Assembly: GCA_017591395.1 (NCBI GenBank)
Contig: WEDG01002547.1
Span: forward strand, 121,459 to 185,458
Source of the DNA: Schistocephalus solidus
Taxonomy: Eukaryota; Platyhelminthes; Cestoda; Diphyllobothriidea; Diphyllobothriidae
Reading direction: 5' to 3'
DNA length: 64,000 nt
In this document: positions 9,601-24,989 of the stretch, piece after piece
Numbering within the stretch: position 1 is the first letter of the stretch
Layout of the letters: the number at the start of each line of letters is the position of its first letter
Made by a program: the position numbers and the translations under genes
The notes under the pieces: generated by a model
What the model saw: the letters and a program-made list of their open reading frames with translations, nothing else
What the model was told of the DNA's origin: nothing
The model's database searches: none

Positions 9601-12600
9601 CTCAGTAAGACAGATGTCAATGTGACATGACCGGCATGATCACCATATGCGACCTAACCCAGGGAAAAATGATGCGTCGGCGTGTTTAATGCGATCGTGT
9701 TACATGCAAAGCTAACCCTTACTCTATTCATCATGCTCGTTAGGGTTAACATTCGTTGCGGGCAGTTTATTTTGTTGACCGTAGGAGGACTTATTTATCG
9801 GGTCAAATGGTAAATTTCCAGGTTTCGACTATTAGGACCTAAACATTAGTTTCTAAACGCATAAGTTTAACTGTGGTAAAGAAAATGCAGATACGACCTC
9901 ATTCCTGCTCCCGTCGAGGGTCCGTGAAAATCGGGTAAGATCAGCTAGGAATGATATCGCGCATAGTGGTCTGAGTGACGTGAGGCCACCGGATCTCGCA
10001 AGCTGCACATGTCGGGAAAAATGACTGATTCTTAACCCTACTAACCCGGCAACTACTGCCAACCCTATCGAAAACAATGTATAAGGTATGGATTAGGTTG
10101 GCGACCTCCTTTTCTTAATTTAGCCAACCTATTACCACCAGTCCCCTAGTACTCGCTGATGTATCCTTTGATCCCCGACATTGGTCGCATATTGTGATCT
10201 TTCCGTGACCTCAACTGTAAAATCGCAACAGCAGATTCAGAGAGCACCGTAGCCGACTTTAAGTAGTTTAACCTGCAAATCCTTGCGGTGGTGTCAGGAC
10301 CGTAAGGAAACTACTTAAAGGCTAGAAATGGCGTCTCGGGGTGCTTATTCTCTAACTTAATTTTCATTAATTCTGCTCTTGCCTCCGTTCAGCTCCAGGA
10401 CTTGACCTGTACATTTTACTGTCTAGAAACGACACCTGAGTAACAAACAATAAGGGACAGATTTAAATAAAAGATGGACTATGCAAGGATTTCCAGGAAA
10501 GTTTAATTTACTCTGTCAATTGTTAGCTAATTCAGTTTTACCTGAAGTTGAAATCGGTAAACCATCGTCCTATTGCTGGTCGAGTTTATCCTCTTATTAG
10601 GTACTTTGTCGGATAAGATCATCATTATTATGTAACGTTTAGACTGCTTAGGTGGATGAGTTCTGTTAGCGATTGGGGAGTAGTCATCAACGAATGTAAG
10701 GTAATATACTCGATCTAAGGCGGATGCTTAATGCTTTGGAGTTCTAATCAGCGAGTCGTGTGTTCGAGCCCAGGGTGGGGCACCATCTGAGGTTTGGTAT
10801 GACTGATGACGGCTAATGAGCCATAAATGACCAATTCAGTCTCCTTCAACTTTTTCGGCATTGTTCGTCCACCCTAATAGTGTCTACCCATGACGTTGGG
10901 CGCTCGTATACATACTTAAAAAGTAGGAAAAAAAACGAATTTGATTGCGGAGAACAGCACAACGAATGTAAGGTAATATACTCGATCTAAGCCGGCAAGA
11001 CAACAAACTCGTTGCCGAATGCTTAATGCTTTGGAGTCGTGTGTTCGAGCCCAGGGTGGGGCACCATCTGAGGTTTGGTATGACTGATGACGGCTAATGA
11101 GCCATAAATGACCAATTCAGTCTCCTTCAACTTTTTCAGCATTGTTCGTCCACCCTAATAGTGTCTACCCATGACGTTGGGCGCTCGTATATATACTTAA
11201 AAAGTAGGAAAAAAAACGAATTTGATTGCGGAGAACAGCAAAACTAACTCAGCTAAGGAATTATTACATCGGCCCAAATTTTTCTTCTTTTTGCCTTGCC
11301 ACCGCCTCCCCTCCACAAGGGTTGCAAAGAGTGTGGCTGCAGTCCCAGCGGTGCCAAAAGCGAGGCCTGCGATGTGCGCACCGGTACCTGCGACTGTCTG
11401 CCCTTCACCACGGGACGGACCTGCGATGAATGCCTGCCAGGCTACTACAACCTTTCTGCTGGCTACGGCTGTACCGACTGTGCCTGCCACCCTTCTGGTT
11501 CAGTTCACGCTCAGTGCAATGAGAAAGGACAGTGTCCTTGTCGACTCTTCGCAAGCGGAGACAAATGTGATGAATGTCCGGTGGGTCTGGCGTTTTTTCT
11601 CAGGCTCCCTCGCCTCTTTAGCCTCGTTTGCTCTTCCACTGTCAGCTTACCCAAAAAAGTCCCATGCAACCAGGTAACATGAGGTAGTCAAGTGGGAATT
11701 TAATTAAATTACCTGTGAGCACAATTACCTGCTAGCAGTGTTGTGGCTAAGCTGAAATGTAATTTACCTCATCTACCGAAACTTGGATTTGGCAAGCAGA
11801 AACGTTTCCGATCCGTAACGACTGATTATTTTAAGCAGAATTTTGGGAAAAGGGGTTTTAAATTAGTGGTTTATTTCACCAACTCTGCGAAAGCCAAAGT
11901 GGCCTACTAAATTATTTTTAGCCATAACAATTGGCTCGTGGTTAGTACTGGTTTTCTCATCAGAAAGCAGACAGTTTTGAATTAAGTTGAGCAAACATAT
12001 TGCCCAATGGACAGAGTGGGGACAAAAGCATACTGCCCAAAGTTACAGACATGAATGAGGCTGTCGTCGCCGGCGACCATCGAACTGACATCAAGTATCA
12101 CATTTCAGTGATGCCAGAAAGCCAGCATTAAAACGCGTGTCACTCATGCTGCAATCCTTTTCATAAACATATGACTGGCTAGATATTAGGAAATTTATCC
12201 TAGATCCTTCATGCCCTGACTAATCCATAGTTAGTTGTCGGCAGAATTAAATAGGCTAGTTCCGTTGCGACCGCTGTAACAAGACGATTATTGTTCTAAG
12301 GTTTCGTATTCTAACTTGAAACTACCATCAGAGACAGTCGGAGATAAGAATACTGAGGATACTATGAGCGCAGTATTCATAGGATTCAGGAACCAAGCAA
12401 CCATATGTCTACATAATAAGTAGCCACCCTATTCAATATTCGGGTTCGACTGTGTGGTAAGTTAGTTAGTAAGTCTGCAGCTAAACCACTAAGGTTCGTT
12501 ATTTCGTCACTTTTGTTGATACTTTACTTAACGATTACTCTACAGTTTGGCTCACTTTCAACAGAACTGTTTATTCTCCACGTCCTCCAAGCGTCTCTAA

Positions 12601-15600
12601 TTACCTTGCCTAATCAAAACTACAGGAAAAATTGCGTACGCGAGAAGTGATTACCCCGTGTTAAATGACTGCGGTCCAATTTTGTCCAAGAAGACAGTGT
12701 TGAGATCTTCTTTCAATGTAATTAACCGAATGAAATCGTTCCCACCTTGTTAAACATTTGGAGCTCGCTGATTACCTACTCAATGTGCCCAGGTTGACGT
12801 ATGGCATATGCAAATGTAAGATTGGGGTAATGGTTGGGTAGCGTCAGCAAACCCTTTCGACAGACTTGCCCATCACTCTCTCCTGACGGATTCAACGCTT
12901 GTTCAGTAGGTGCGCTTACCGATATCCTGTTTAATGAGGCTCATTCAATTTCTCACATTTTCATCGAAGCTGTAATTGTGTGGTAAAAAAAAATTTCCCA
13001 TCTTTTACGTCAATTTGGAGCAAATCCAGGAAGGGTCGAGCGGAGCGTCATTGCGACGACCTCCAAAGCAGCGAGATTAAGAGATAGTCATGTCCCGTTA
13101 CTGTCTAGCCATGCTGTTGTTTTTTACTCATGTTATGCGTAAATAAGCTTAAATTGAGAATTAATGTTTACCATTCAATGAAAATCTCCTTTTATGTTGT
13201 CGGCTCACCTAAAGACCTAAGCCGTTGCACACCGTGAAATGCACTTGTCTAAATAGACTGAGTGAGATCAAAGCAGAAAACCTTTCAAGTTTAAGGGATA
13301 ATTATGGGTTCCGTGATTGCTCGGAGAATCGACATAGTTGGCGAAGATTTTGAGGTCTGTCGTAGTCTGTCACAATGGTACTGAAAATCCTCGAAATTGC
13401 AAACCAAATGCGCAAAGCTGGCTGATAAGTCTGCAATAACTGCGAATCGATTGACAAAGTTTCGCTGCGTTTAAAAATGATAAAGTTCGTAGTGGTGCAG
13501 TTGCTAACCTCTTAAATGGCCTCCCCAAAAGAGAAAACTTTAATAGGATTGTATCACCAGCGTAATACAGGTGGAAATGAGCTGACTTCCAATAAGGATA
13601 ACTATTTCGGCGCGCTAGCTCGAACTCAAACCTTTTCCATAACGTTAATCTTAACCGTGCCCATAATCCTTAACGAAACCCCAACTCTAACCCTAATCTC
13701 TGTGGCATTTGGCGCAAATAAACTTGTATTAATGGTAGGTCCAGTTCATATATCCTGCAGCGGAGGCTGTTTAAGCAATCACAACCAGACCCTACATTCT
13801 GCAGTCATATCTTCTGACAATGACGCAGAATTAGCCAGAAAAGTTCAACTTTCAGCCACCTCAAGTCTCTACTGAAATAGAGCGGACGTAATACTCACCC
13901 ACCAATAACCTGTCGGTGGATGATAGCAGCTTGATCTGTGTACTTGATCTGTTTTACTCACCCACCAATAACCTGTCAGTGGATGTTAGCCGCTTGATCT
14001 GAAATGTGCATGGTTGACGTGCCATCGGCCGTCAGAAATCTAACCATCTGAGCGCGCTGGTTGCAGGCAGCAACTGGGATAATGGCACCCTCCATCCTTG
14101 CATCTAACTCTCGGGCATACCCCGGTTTATTCTTGAAATATTCTTATAGGAAGTCAAAAGATAGGTAAAAGTGAGCTGGAGTTAAAATAACCCAACAGTC
14201 CCCAGTGCTAGCGCGTCACATATTGGAAAATGGACTTCCGATGAAACAGACATGACGTCTGTGCTCTAGGCAATCTGGGGTTAAACTGTCCTTCATATGT
14301 TTTAGGTGCAAGTTTCAGTAAGCGAGGTTTTCGTTAGTATTGCACAGTTGGTGGGGATGCCTTGTATGACCGCCTAAACAGGACACGCTAATAGGGACTG
14401 CCTCGCTCGCTCAAAATAGGTGGCCTTACGGTAAATTTCAGGAAGGGTAAATATTCGCATCTCTTAGCGCTAACACTAATCCCAAACATAAAATTAAGTT
14501 GTCAACTTAATCTTAACCCTACCTCTACCCTTAACCTAAAAGCTACAGTTACCCACTAACAACTTTAACCATTAATCCAATCATGACCCTAACCCAACTA
14601 CCCTGACACTCACTTTAATCCCTAAAATAATTTCCTTGGAATTCAGTGCAAAGCCAAATGCGTTTTGCATGGTTCCTGTTCTCCTGTCCTGTTTATCCGA
14701 ACATCCTTACCGCAATGGTTCGGCGGCTCATTCATTGTGGCCGACCATAGCATTTATCTCACCGAATTACCAGGCATCAGGAACGGCCTCACTAAATTTT
14801 CCAACCTTCAATTTAACATTAGCTACATCAGACCCATTGCTCAAGGGATGGATTTCGTTACTGCTGCCACCGGTATTCTCTTCACCTAACGCATACTCGG
14901 AATAGCCCCTATTCATCTTATAGTTTTCGCACAGTTTTAGGTTAGATTTTTCTATCAACCTAACAGCCCCTAAAAGTCCGCAATAATCACATTCGTTTTT
15001 TTAAAATGCCGAATAAGTTGAAGTTACAAAACTTTTCAAATATTCCCTAAATTATGATTTATTGTGGGCTACTCCTCGCTTATTTGATTTACCTTGGGAT
15101 CTCTTCAACTTTTAATCAGACCTTCAGCAAAACCTTCGAATCGGATACATATCTAACCATTATGTTACAAAGGCATTGTTTTATCTGCGTTTTATTTTAC
15201 AGGAAAACCGGTATAACCTCAACGCCGGGTGCCTGCCCTGTCCACCATGCTATAACCTTATTCAAAAACGCGTGCATGAATTGCGTGAGAAGTTGGCCAG
15301 TTTGTTTGGTGGTGATGATCTTGATTCCTCCGGTGACCAATCTGAGCTGAACGAGCGTGTTACAGCTCTAAACAACACGGTGCAACAAATGTACAAGGAG
15401 GCCTTGGATAATAGCGGAGGTAAGCTGCGCGGACCATCTTGCATGTGGGTTTAGTAGAATACTTGCGGTAACATGGTATTAGTGTTCGAAAACTGCGGTA
15501 GACCAGGAGTGAGAATTTTGACCACACGTTTTAGTGGCAGATTTTACCGCACCATTTATCTGTTGAAAATGCAAAGTAAATGTCAAATTTAATCAACTAC

Positions 15601-18600
15601 TTGACTTCGTTATTGGAAGCTTACCTGAAGCAGGTGTGCAGCCCGCGGGATGACTACTAATGGACACCGTTAGAGGTCCCTTGCTTTCTCTTGACCTGAC
15701 AGTTTGGTCGTCGTTGATGACGAGGTGGGAGCAGGTGCTCTGAGTTGCGCGTGAATTAGATTGTATTGGGCTAAACAATATTGCAGCATCTATCGCAATA
15801 TCCCCTCTTTTTCCACCTGTGGCAAGTGTCTGGAGGGCTATCAGTCCTCCAATCAGTTCAAAATACTTCTTTAAGAACTGACTTATCCTGCCAGTTTGAA
15901 AGCTACCCAGTCAAATACTCGTATCGCGTCCTTAGAGATTCAAGTTCTAATATACGGAGGAATACGCTCAGGTGTCGAGAGAATGTGTTATCCAGTTTCG
16001 GCCTTACTCCGTCTCCCCACCCCCATCTGAGCCAATCAGTCATCTGATACTGGGATTGGAAACAATCTAGTACTAAATCAGAAGATGCATTCACCGAGAG
16101 AAGTTTATTTGACGTCGTACGCGTTGAGTGATGGTTGAACCTACCCATGTCCTAAATGTTGGTGCCGTTGACAATGTGAGCCGATGCGGTAATAGCACAT
16201 CGTGGCAGATACAAGAAACCTGGATGTCCATCGACCGCTCGGTTGGCCGTCACATTAATTTTCTTGCTCCTATTTGGTTTTCGAACCACCCAGACCGTAG
16301 ACACTCCGGCGCGGAACACTCGGGGCCACCAATTACCTCCACGATCAACTAGAGCGGGTTCCTAAACGAGTTATAGTTTGATGCGGGTCCGTCGCAACCC
16401 CACAGTCTACCAAAGTGGGCGTGAGTGACGCAAGTCATAGCAAAATGCGAGTGCAATGTAGCCCCACAATCGGTAGTCGCAGGCAAAGTGCGGCACAGAA
16501 TGCGAGCCGTGTGTACGAGTTTCCACTCGCTGAAGATGGCTAGATGGAACCAAAAATAATACAATCCTCCCAATGAACCCCCCTACATTTGATTCATAAC
16601 CTGGAAATCCGACTTCACCATTATTACTAATCACGTACTTTTACCTCTACTCACGTAAATGATCAGCACCTGAAATCCTATAGAACACTGCCGGAAGGGA
16701 AGAGCAGTTTCGGATTTTTGGGCTGGTATGCCGTGGTCACGTTGGTCTTCAGTTTTTCTTAGGTTTTTTCGTCTGTAAGAACCTAGACCGCTCACTTTGC
16801 CATTCTCGAGTTAAAGCCCAAACCTTTTATTTTTCGAGGAAGAGGGAGTACACCGCTTGTAATGAAAGAAGCCTTAAACGTGATTGCACCCAATTTTCTT
16901 GAATGCTGGTTCAAATGCAAGGAACATCGGAAATTTGTCTGACCCTGCCCTCGTGACAGAAGAAGATAGGCGAAACCTTTAGTTATTTAGCAAACATCTT
17001 CAACTTATAGTTGGTGCCTGGTATCGTCGTAGGAAAAAAACTAATCCCTTAGAAGCTATGGATGACATAGCACACAGTGCACATTTTTATTAGAGCCTTT
17101 AAATGGTTGGTAAAGCATTAGTGGGTTTATTTAAATTTATAATTTATTGCAAGGTGGAAATATGGTCGTACTTTAATAAAGACGCGCCCAGGGGATTCTA
17201 ATCTTGACCTGAACTTTTGCGAATGACCTTGCTCACATTCTAGTTAGGTGTGAAAAACGTTCTATTTTAAGCGGCAAAGGTCAATTATCAACTCATTCAG
17301 GCTTCCATACTTTTTTTCTTTTTTCAGTTAAATCGGCAATAAAAAATGCGAATGACTTCAGTAGCATGCTTACAGAACTATCCAACCGAGCGGATGGCTT
17401 ACAACGAGAAATGGATGGTTATGTTCGTCACAAGGTAAGCTGGCAAACGGGTGCTCATGTTCAATTGCGGACGCACCTGAAAATGTGATTTTATTTAAGC
17501 ATCTGGAAGAGATGATGCTTCCAGCTGGCTTTGAGATACTCAGCCGAGTTCTTTAACCAAAGGTTTACAGATAAACTATTCCTGATTCGGAAAAGGCGGA
17601 CATATATAAAAAGGTTGATTGGTGGCAGTAGTCTACGCCTATCCAAATATATAAGGTAAAATCTCCCAATTTGACTGATAAAAGGCAAATTTAAGAGCAA
17701 AAACAGCGCTATTCTCGCCCACATTGTTGATTCGAGGCATCGTGTGGTTTCCAACGAAGCCGTCCGTTCCACCAAATTACCGGAGGCCACTTGGTCATCA
17801 CCTGCTAGCAATAGCAGAAGCGAGTGCCCTCAGGTTTTCGAAGCCGGTCTGTTATGCAAAAAAAGAACCTAATGCAAGCTTCGCGCTTAGCATACCTTGA
17901 ATCTTAAGCTTCAGCGTAAGTAAAGAATTTCCACTAAGATGACGTTGTGCCCCAAAAAATGTTCATGTATGTTTATTTGAGGAGGAGGTTTTGAATTGTC
18001 CACCAAATTTCAAAGACTGGTTCCGCAAAAACTGTTTTTGAATTTTAATACTGTTTATGAAAAAAAGGTTTATTATGAGGAAAAATGCTTATCTATTGTA
18101 GCTGACGTTTTACATGAAATGCTAAAAGAAATTCTGAAATACGGTTGTGGTGGGAAAATATTACTTAAATTGAATTTTAACTTTGACTTTCGTAATATAT
18201 TTCAATTACAGCAGAATGCTAGTTTTTGAATGCGGTTACATCAGGCCGTCTTTTAAAATCACACAAGTTAAACATATTGCATATGTAAATTGCATCGCAT
18301 GCGTCACGCTATCAATGCCACTAATACAACGGCGACCAGACCCATTGCAAAAATGATGAAGACTGCTGGTTCTGTTTATTAACATATGAAAATAAATGAT
18401 TGCCGTTACATGAAAGTATAATGACTTGTAGGTTGCAAAGAATACATTGACACGCTACGTCAGGACGGGTTAAAAGTTATTGGGAATTAAGTTTTTGGGA
18501 AAACAGAAAGCTATCCTTTTTTGAGCAGGAACTGGAAAGCGGCCAAAAGTACCTATAAAATGGTTACAAGAAATTATATCTTTATTCATGTTTTCTCAAA

Positions 18601-21600
18601 TATATTTTTATTTATAAGACACTAGAATATCACTTAGGAATCGTACTGTTTAATAGTTATTTTTTGTTGATTATGGAGGTTTCAGTGGCCAAAAAGCAAA
18701 GCATACGATAGCCGGCATTTGGATACAAAGGAAATATCTTTGGATTAAAATCCCACATAGATAATCCTTACTCACCGAGTTTGTGTTTCGTAAGAAATGT
18801 CACGTACTGCAACAAACAGCTAACTCCTATAAAATATACGCCTGAATATTTTGCACAAAAATATAGTGAGCGATCGTTCTGAGATTGAAAATGTAACCTT
18901 TTCCCTAACGGTCAATGCATTGCTTGCTCCTGTAATCATGACTATCATACTAGGATTTAGCGGTTCACTTTCATTAATGTTGTTCAGGTAACCTCTAAGG
19001 AAACCGTTTCCACAGGACTGAAAAAGAACCAATATAATTTGAAGAAGATTGCGGTTAATAACTGAGAGGTCGTTAGAATAAGCGGGAATTCGGAAATGGG
19101 ACCTTGAAGTTTGATTTTAGTATTCCGGGCGAGTAAAGAGATTGTTGCTGGGCAGTGCAAACCTAGAGGAAAATTCGAAATTAGGTCATGAGTACAAGTA
19201 ATATCTCCTGCTTTTGGATCTCCCAGCAGTTCTATCGTTGCGAAATATGCTGTCAAACGTGTGCCTCTACAACTTTAACTTCACAGGATGGTGACTGCGC
19301 GTAAAATAAAGCGCGTGTTATTCCGTGGGCCTTTACTGCTTCAATCCCATCCAACCACCCACTTACAGCCATCAGTACTTCGGACGGTGTCGTAGATGAC
19401 TGGGTATCTGACAGGAATTTTCAGTTTACAGCTGTTTCGGATTCAGACCTCAGGCCTTTCCGGCTGAGCCTATAATCGGCCTTCAAGGCAAACATGACCA
19501 TCCCAACCCCGTTTTTTATGCGCAACATATCCTTATTATCCTTTATATTCCGAAGTAGTAAACTTTATTTATATAACTAAATTATGCTGCCCATTTTGAC
19601 TCCAACCGCTCAGTCTAGTCTAAATCTTTTCTGTTTTGCTTGGCCTACAGAAACCGCAACATCTAAATAGTTTTCTTAAGTGCGTTTTAATGAAGAAAAA
19701 ATGGCTCATTTCGGGCGGCTTGACTAACGCGGCTTAACGGTATTTCTGCCGATAGCCGGCTGTTTCTGTCTTCTTACAAAATCATCCAAATTGTGTAAAT
19801 TACATAATAAGTGCTCTTTCTCAATGCACACTATAATGCACTCTCGCATTTCTCACCTTAAAACATCTTTCATAAAATATATGCATAGGAATACATCGTC
19901 AATCGATATTTATGTCTTCATTCATATCATTCATACCAGTGCTTTTTGCCAAATGGCATCGCATAAAGAGATCGAAACCTTTTATGAACTAAGCAGTCGG
20001 CAATCTAGACCCGAAAGATTCTGACGCCAGCTAATCCCGCACAAGTGTGGGCCAATTTCCTAACGTTGATCGTGATACTGACCATATTATGCCGTTCAGT
20101 CGAGGGATGCGCCAAGCTTGTTGGCACGCCGTACACAGTGGCCTAGCCATTCTCCTTCGTATACTTAAAAACATGACTAAAAAGAGTGGAAAAAATACTG
20201 TCCATCTGCACTCATGTGCTATATTGTGAGTGCATGTGTGCTGAGACGATATTCTATCGTTGCCTTGCTTATCACAGGACGATCGGACTGCCGTCGCAGG
20301 AAATTAGTCAAGTGCAAGTTTTGCAGACGGGGTGCCATGTGATCTTCCAGTACCAACCGCAGGTGCTGAATATGTTATTTAAGTTGGGTTAGAATAAATC
20401 GTGAATATCTCAGAGGCCGACTCAAATACATCCGGCATAGCATCAGACCCCGAAATTGTGCTAGGTAAAACATTCGAAGGTGGGACTTGAAAATTAAATA
20501 AAGTTTCTTAAATATAAATATTTTGAGGTAAGTGCTGCGCCGCTCATACTTTACTTTAATTTACTTGAAAATGAGTAAAAATGATAAAATATGAACCATG
20601 CTATACGGAATATAAAATTGTGCAAACCCAGAGGAGAAGCGTCAAGTTTTTTAATCCATGAGTGAATGTGTAGTGAATTCTCTCAAAAAAAGCACTTCAC
20701 ATGTGTTCGTAGGTGCATATGAATTGAAATCCATTAATTTCGGCTGGATAACTGGGTACTATGCATATTCTGCTCAGAAAGCTCAGTAGTGTGTCAATAC
20801 CGATTAATTTACTATGTTCACAGAACGAGGAATCTTTAGTAGTTTAGGTACGTGTTTCCGTATAAGCTGTGGCCCGATTGTGAGCTTGATAGATCAAGAA
20901 ATGTTAAGATCCTTTCCTAGAAAAGGTGCAATCAGAATTCTATACGTCTTGTTTTGCTTTAAGGAAAGTTTTTCCTATGTAAGTATTAGAATAATGTCTA
21001 GAATTAAAAGCTTCCGTAAGATGCAAAGGTTTGAGGAAAATAATAAATAAGGGGATAGGCCTTCACCGATCATTAACGGTTTTTATCTGATTTATGGCAG
21101 TATATGCACGTAAATGACCTTCCTGACATCTAAAGCAATTTCAGGAGCTAGAAAAGAGAGACTTGGATGCCTTGCATTTGGCTTACCTAAGGATATGAAG
21201 CGAATATACGTCCATGAAACCGGCGGTGTGAAACGTTAACAACATGTAAGATATGAGCAATTTTCCGTGCCCGGTCTGCGATACGTTGTAATGGAGACTA
21301 TCATCCTATATTAAACAAATAGGGTTTTAACCCAAACATTCGCTAATCTTAATAACTAGCGCGCATCTTAATTTTCTGAACAAGGCTTTCTGGCCGAAAT
21401 GGTTCGCGACCAAATTCATGTACAACTATGCGGAATATTCTACATTGGCCTGCTCAATCTCTTTAAGCATATTTCGTTTGTTTGACGAGGTAGCCAGACT
21501 TAGTTTGTATCCATCTTTCTTTCCAACATCTTCTAACCATGCGCTTTCTTCCACAGACTCCCCACAGGCAAACGAACCTTGATAAGAGTACCAGTGCAGT

Positions 21601-24600
21601 TGCTAGTTTTCTTGTTTATCACGGGTACTGAAGAACCATTGCAGACACAAAGTGATAAACCACATCCAGCCAAGTTCAGCTGTCATTTAAATGGTTAAGT
21701 TCTTAGATCCATGGAGTCCATAATCATGCGAATAACTGTAAACTTTCACACATGTGCCTATTTTAGTCTTAAGGCCCAGGCAGGCAACGAGATATTCCCC
21801 CATTGTAGATGACACTTATACTTTACTCTCCAGCTTTCTCGTGTCATATTTCTGATCTATGCTTTCAGCCGGCATGCATGAAACCCGAACTCCTCCAGCG
21901 TCTAAACGCCCTGGCACGTGAGCTTGACAGCCTGGAGAGTCGAATGAAAGCAGAAGCGCAGGACACCCTCGACGAATTTGAACGGAAAATGGACTCCGGA
22001 ATTCGCGATGCGACCCTGACTGAACAGGCTCGAAATAGTACACTTGCCGTCCGAGAGTGAGTTTCGTTGTCGTGTCTGCATTTCCATCTACATCGGCATA
22101 TTATACCAGGCAGAAAATATAATCGTGGTAAAAGAGACAGTTACCGACAGGAATCTTGTATTGTTGGCAGAAAATCAGTGGCAATTGTTCAGAATATTGG
22201 AACGCGTCTGATTTCACAGGAGAATTTACCTGAGTAAATTTGAAAATCTGATCGTAATCTAATCCACACACAATAGTAGGTGGGCCTGTAGCCGACCTCC
22301 TTTTCTTCTTCCATGCAAATTCGTAGATTTTCTCGGAAGCCGACTAGAATTTTTTTCATTTAGTATACGCCTTTAAGAGAAACGCGTACTGAAGGACTGA
22401 AGACGGATGCTGACTACCTAAAACTTCATGCATATTGGAAACATGGCGTAAAGTTGCACCTATTCAATCAATTCTTTACAACCCGTTTTACCTTTCAAGA
22501 TGACTAGACCTCCAGTCGTTTTGGAATATAGGAGGATACTGACGATACTGACTGTTCAGATTTTCTAAAAGCTTAGAAATATAATCTTTCGGTCAAAATG
22601 CTTCTTTCGAAGAGTGGAAGATTACTTAATTTCCCATAAACAGTCGAAACTGGTTACGCATTATCTCTAGAAAACTTGAATAAATGTCGATTTCAAACGA
22701 AACCTCATCCCGTTTTTATTATGTTATAAGAATCTTTAAATAATCCGTATGCACAAGGATACACCCGAGTGTTTTTACCGACAAGATTCAATCTCAAATT
22801 GAATTAATTTATGTCCAGATAAAATACACCCTTGAGCAAGGGGATTTACTTTTAAGACAGAACCACTTCTCCAGGCCAAAAGTTCGGGTGACAGGACAAA
22901 CCATTAATATAGTTTGTAATGTGGTACATGTAGATGTTTGCAAAGATGACGTTCATCAGACATCCGACTGCTTACGTCTACTGAATTCAGGATATATACC
23001 TTAAAAACAAGTGTTTTAAGTAAACTTGGGAAGAGGGATTTTAACTTTAAAGAAGAACTTGTAATTTATGTTTGCACCCAAGTAATTTTGACAACTTTTA
23101 TAAATATGATATTGTTAAACGCTGACGTATATATGTGTAATAATCGTTCTGCTCCACCCAAAACATAGGTACTAACTCTATGTGCGGATGATTTATCCAT
23201 TGATTTGTCGGCTGTCTTTGAAGCAAATGCGAAGTTTTAATCTTCTAGGTGGCTTCCCTAACGCGCTGTTGCTGTTTTTAAAAGGCAATATAGATACGAT
23301 TTTGGACTAAAGATTTCGTAGATTAATTACATAAGAAAGTTAAAGTAAAGATTCTAAGTATGGTCTTTTACAGTCGGCCATATAATATTGGTCAGACTAT
23401 TGTTCACGAGGATTCTTCGTCTTAAATAAATGTCCTTATATAATCAGTTTTCAACATTAATAGTCTAACATAAATATGTGTAGTTCACATACCAAAATTC
23501 CAGGAAAATCCCTGAGAACCCACTGATGCTCCAATCATTTGACAATCCCGTCATACAGCGACACAAGTATTTTTTGGAATTCTGGGCTTGACCATAAACC
23601 CTCATCCTTCGGGCACTAAATTGCATGTATCTCTCTTTTAAAATTAATATATTATTAATTTTATGAAATAGTTAAACCTGAAAGGACAAGGGAGCCTACC
23701 TTCTGACCGATTAGTCGTTGATAGCCAACCATACCCTTGTATTTACCGTTATTATTTTCTACTGAGTGTGAGGTTGATTGATTTACGCACCGAAGAGCAA
23801 TAAACGAATTATGCTCCGGCAATGGTTTTTCTGAACGCCTGGTTGATCCCATATGCATATAGGCAGAAATATAGCATTAAAATAGAAAAGGCACTCAACA
23901 TGAGCATTTAATTTACCTGACTCGAGCCATTTCAAATCGTGTTTTTCCAGCTCAAAATACATGTCTGCGAACAGCCGACGGATGCACCTGGATGCTCACA
24001 CGGTATTTCCATTAGGGCATGTTCTCTTATATGAGTGGTAATGTGAAACGTCTAGCTCTTAAGGAATTAGTACAAAAACTGTAAGAAAACTTTTTGATAC
24101 ACGATCCTCTGCAGGAGATTAAACGAATATTTCCAATTTTAAAAGGTTCCCTTATTTCAGCTCTATTTTACACAGGCCGATCGATCTTGCTCCCAGGTAA
24201 AACGGACATCTAGGTAACAGGCGACAAACCAGTCAAAGTATGTTTCCAACAGAAGCTTATTTTAATTAAATTGCAGACGAAAAGCTAGTGAAAGAAACTC
24301 ACGTATTAAAAAATATCTGCTGCATTGGCGCACGCTACCCATGTTACTTGTGTGTATTAAAAATAGAGCAAATTCCTGGGTGACTGTCCGATTGGAGTCA
24401 CTTGCGTGTTAGACGCTACAATTCACCAGCAGGTTGTTAAACCATGTGACGCGGTGCCGCCTGGTAGCCTCTATAGACTAATTCATTTGACGCGATTTTG
24501 GCTGGGACAATTATATTGATGTCATTGGTAAACAAAACCCCACAATAATTAATGAATACGAGCTGCGAAAAATTCCGTTGTTGGCGGCTCCCTTTGTTCT

Positions 24601-24923
24601 CGTCAGGGCACATCGTCGATCTTATACTCGTGAAATGCTTGGGCCCGAACAAAGGTCACCTCTGCTGAAACGAAAGTGACATTCGACGAATGGTCTAATT
24701 AATAAATACATCAATATGCAAGCAACTTTTAATCTCCACGCTAAAAAGCATTCTTGTCTGTTAAGATCATTCTAGGTGACTGTATGTTAACTAGCCTCTA
24801 ACCCGTAGGTTTCGTTTATCCCTGAGGTGTGGTTTGCGCGAAATTTCAACAAGCGTTCGCAAAATCTTTCAAGCTTCCTGCTTCCAATTTCATTGCTCAA
24901 CACCTCACCCACAATTGGATGCG

Positions 24924-24989
<66 letters not shown>

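Larger units (their letters stand above)
10688..11240 (+). repeat. Tandemly duplicated tRNA-derived SINE
   Basis: Two direct copies lie at 10,688-10,960 and 10,961-11,240, nearly identical over most of their length. Each has a tRNA-like 3' half (box-B-like GTGTTCGAGCCC, then GGTGGGGCACCA), a conserved body with CTGATGACGGCTAATGAGCC, and the same 3' flank ending in an A-rich AGGAAAAAAAACG. Copy 1 has 14 extra bases near the box B. Copy 2 has about 25 extra bases upstream of it. The near identity points to a recent duplication. The array ends about 80 bases before the exon 3 acceptor. Confidence 0.75.
9451..11319. other. Laminin intron 2 of window
   Basis: From 9,451 to about 10,687 I see only unassignable sequence. 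The last 630 bases hold the tandem SINE pair described separately. Confidence 0.6.
11581..15202. other. Laminin intron 3 of window
   Basis: This 3.6-kb intron holds a short direct repeat at 13,892-14,000 and the MITE-like element at 14,354-14,709. Open frames at 13,516-13,875 and 14,636-14,905 have no recognisable features. The rest is unassigned. Confidence 0.6.

Noticed and set aside
14510..14620. Telomere-like CCCTAA words
   Set aside because: The words are irregular and lie inside an element with inverted ends, so this is not an interstitial telomere array.
15781..15850. Short frame after TATTGCAG reading STCGKCLEGYQSS, like part of an LE module
   Set aside because: Exons 4 and 5 join in perfect phase without it, it would place LE-type cysteines inside the coiled coil, and no donor site fits. 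Probably chance.
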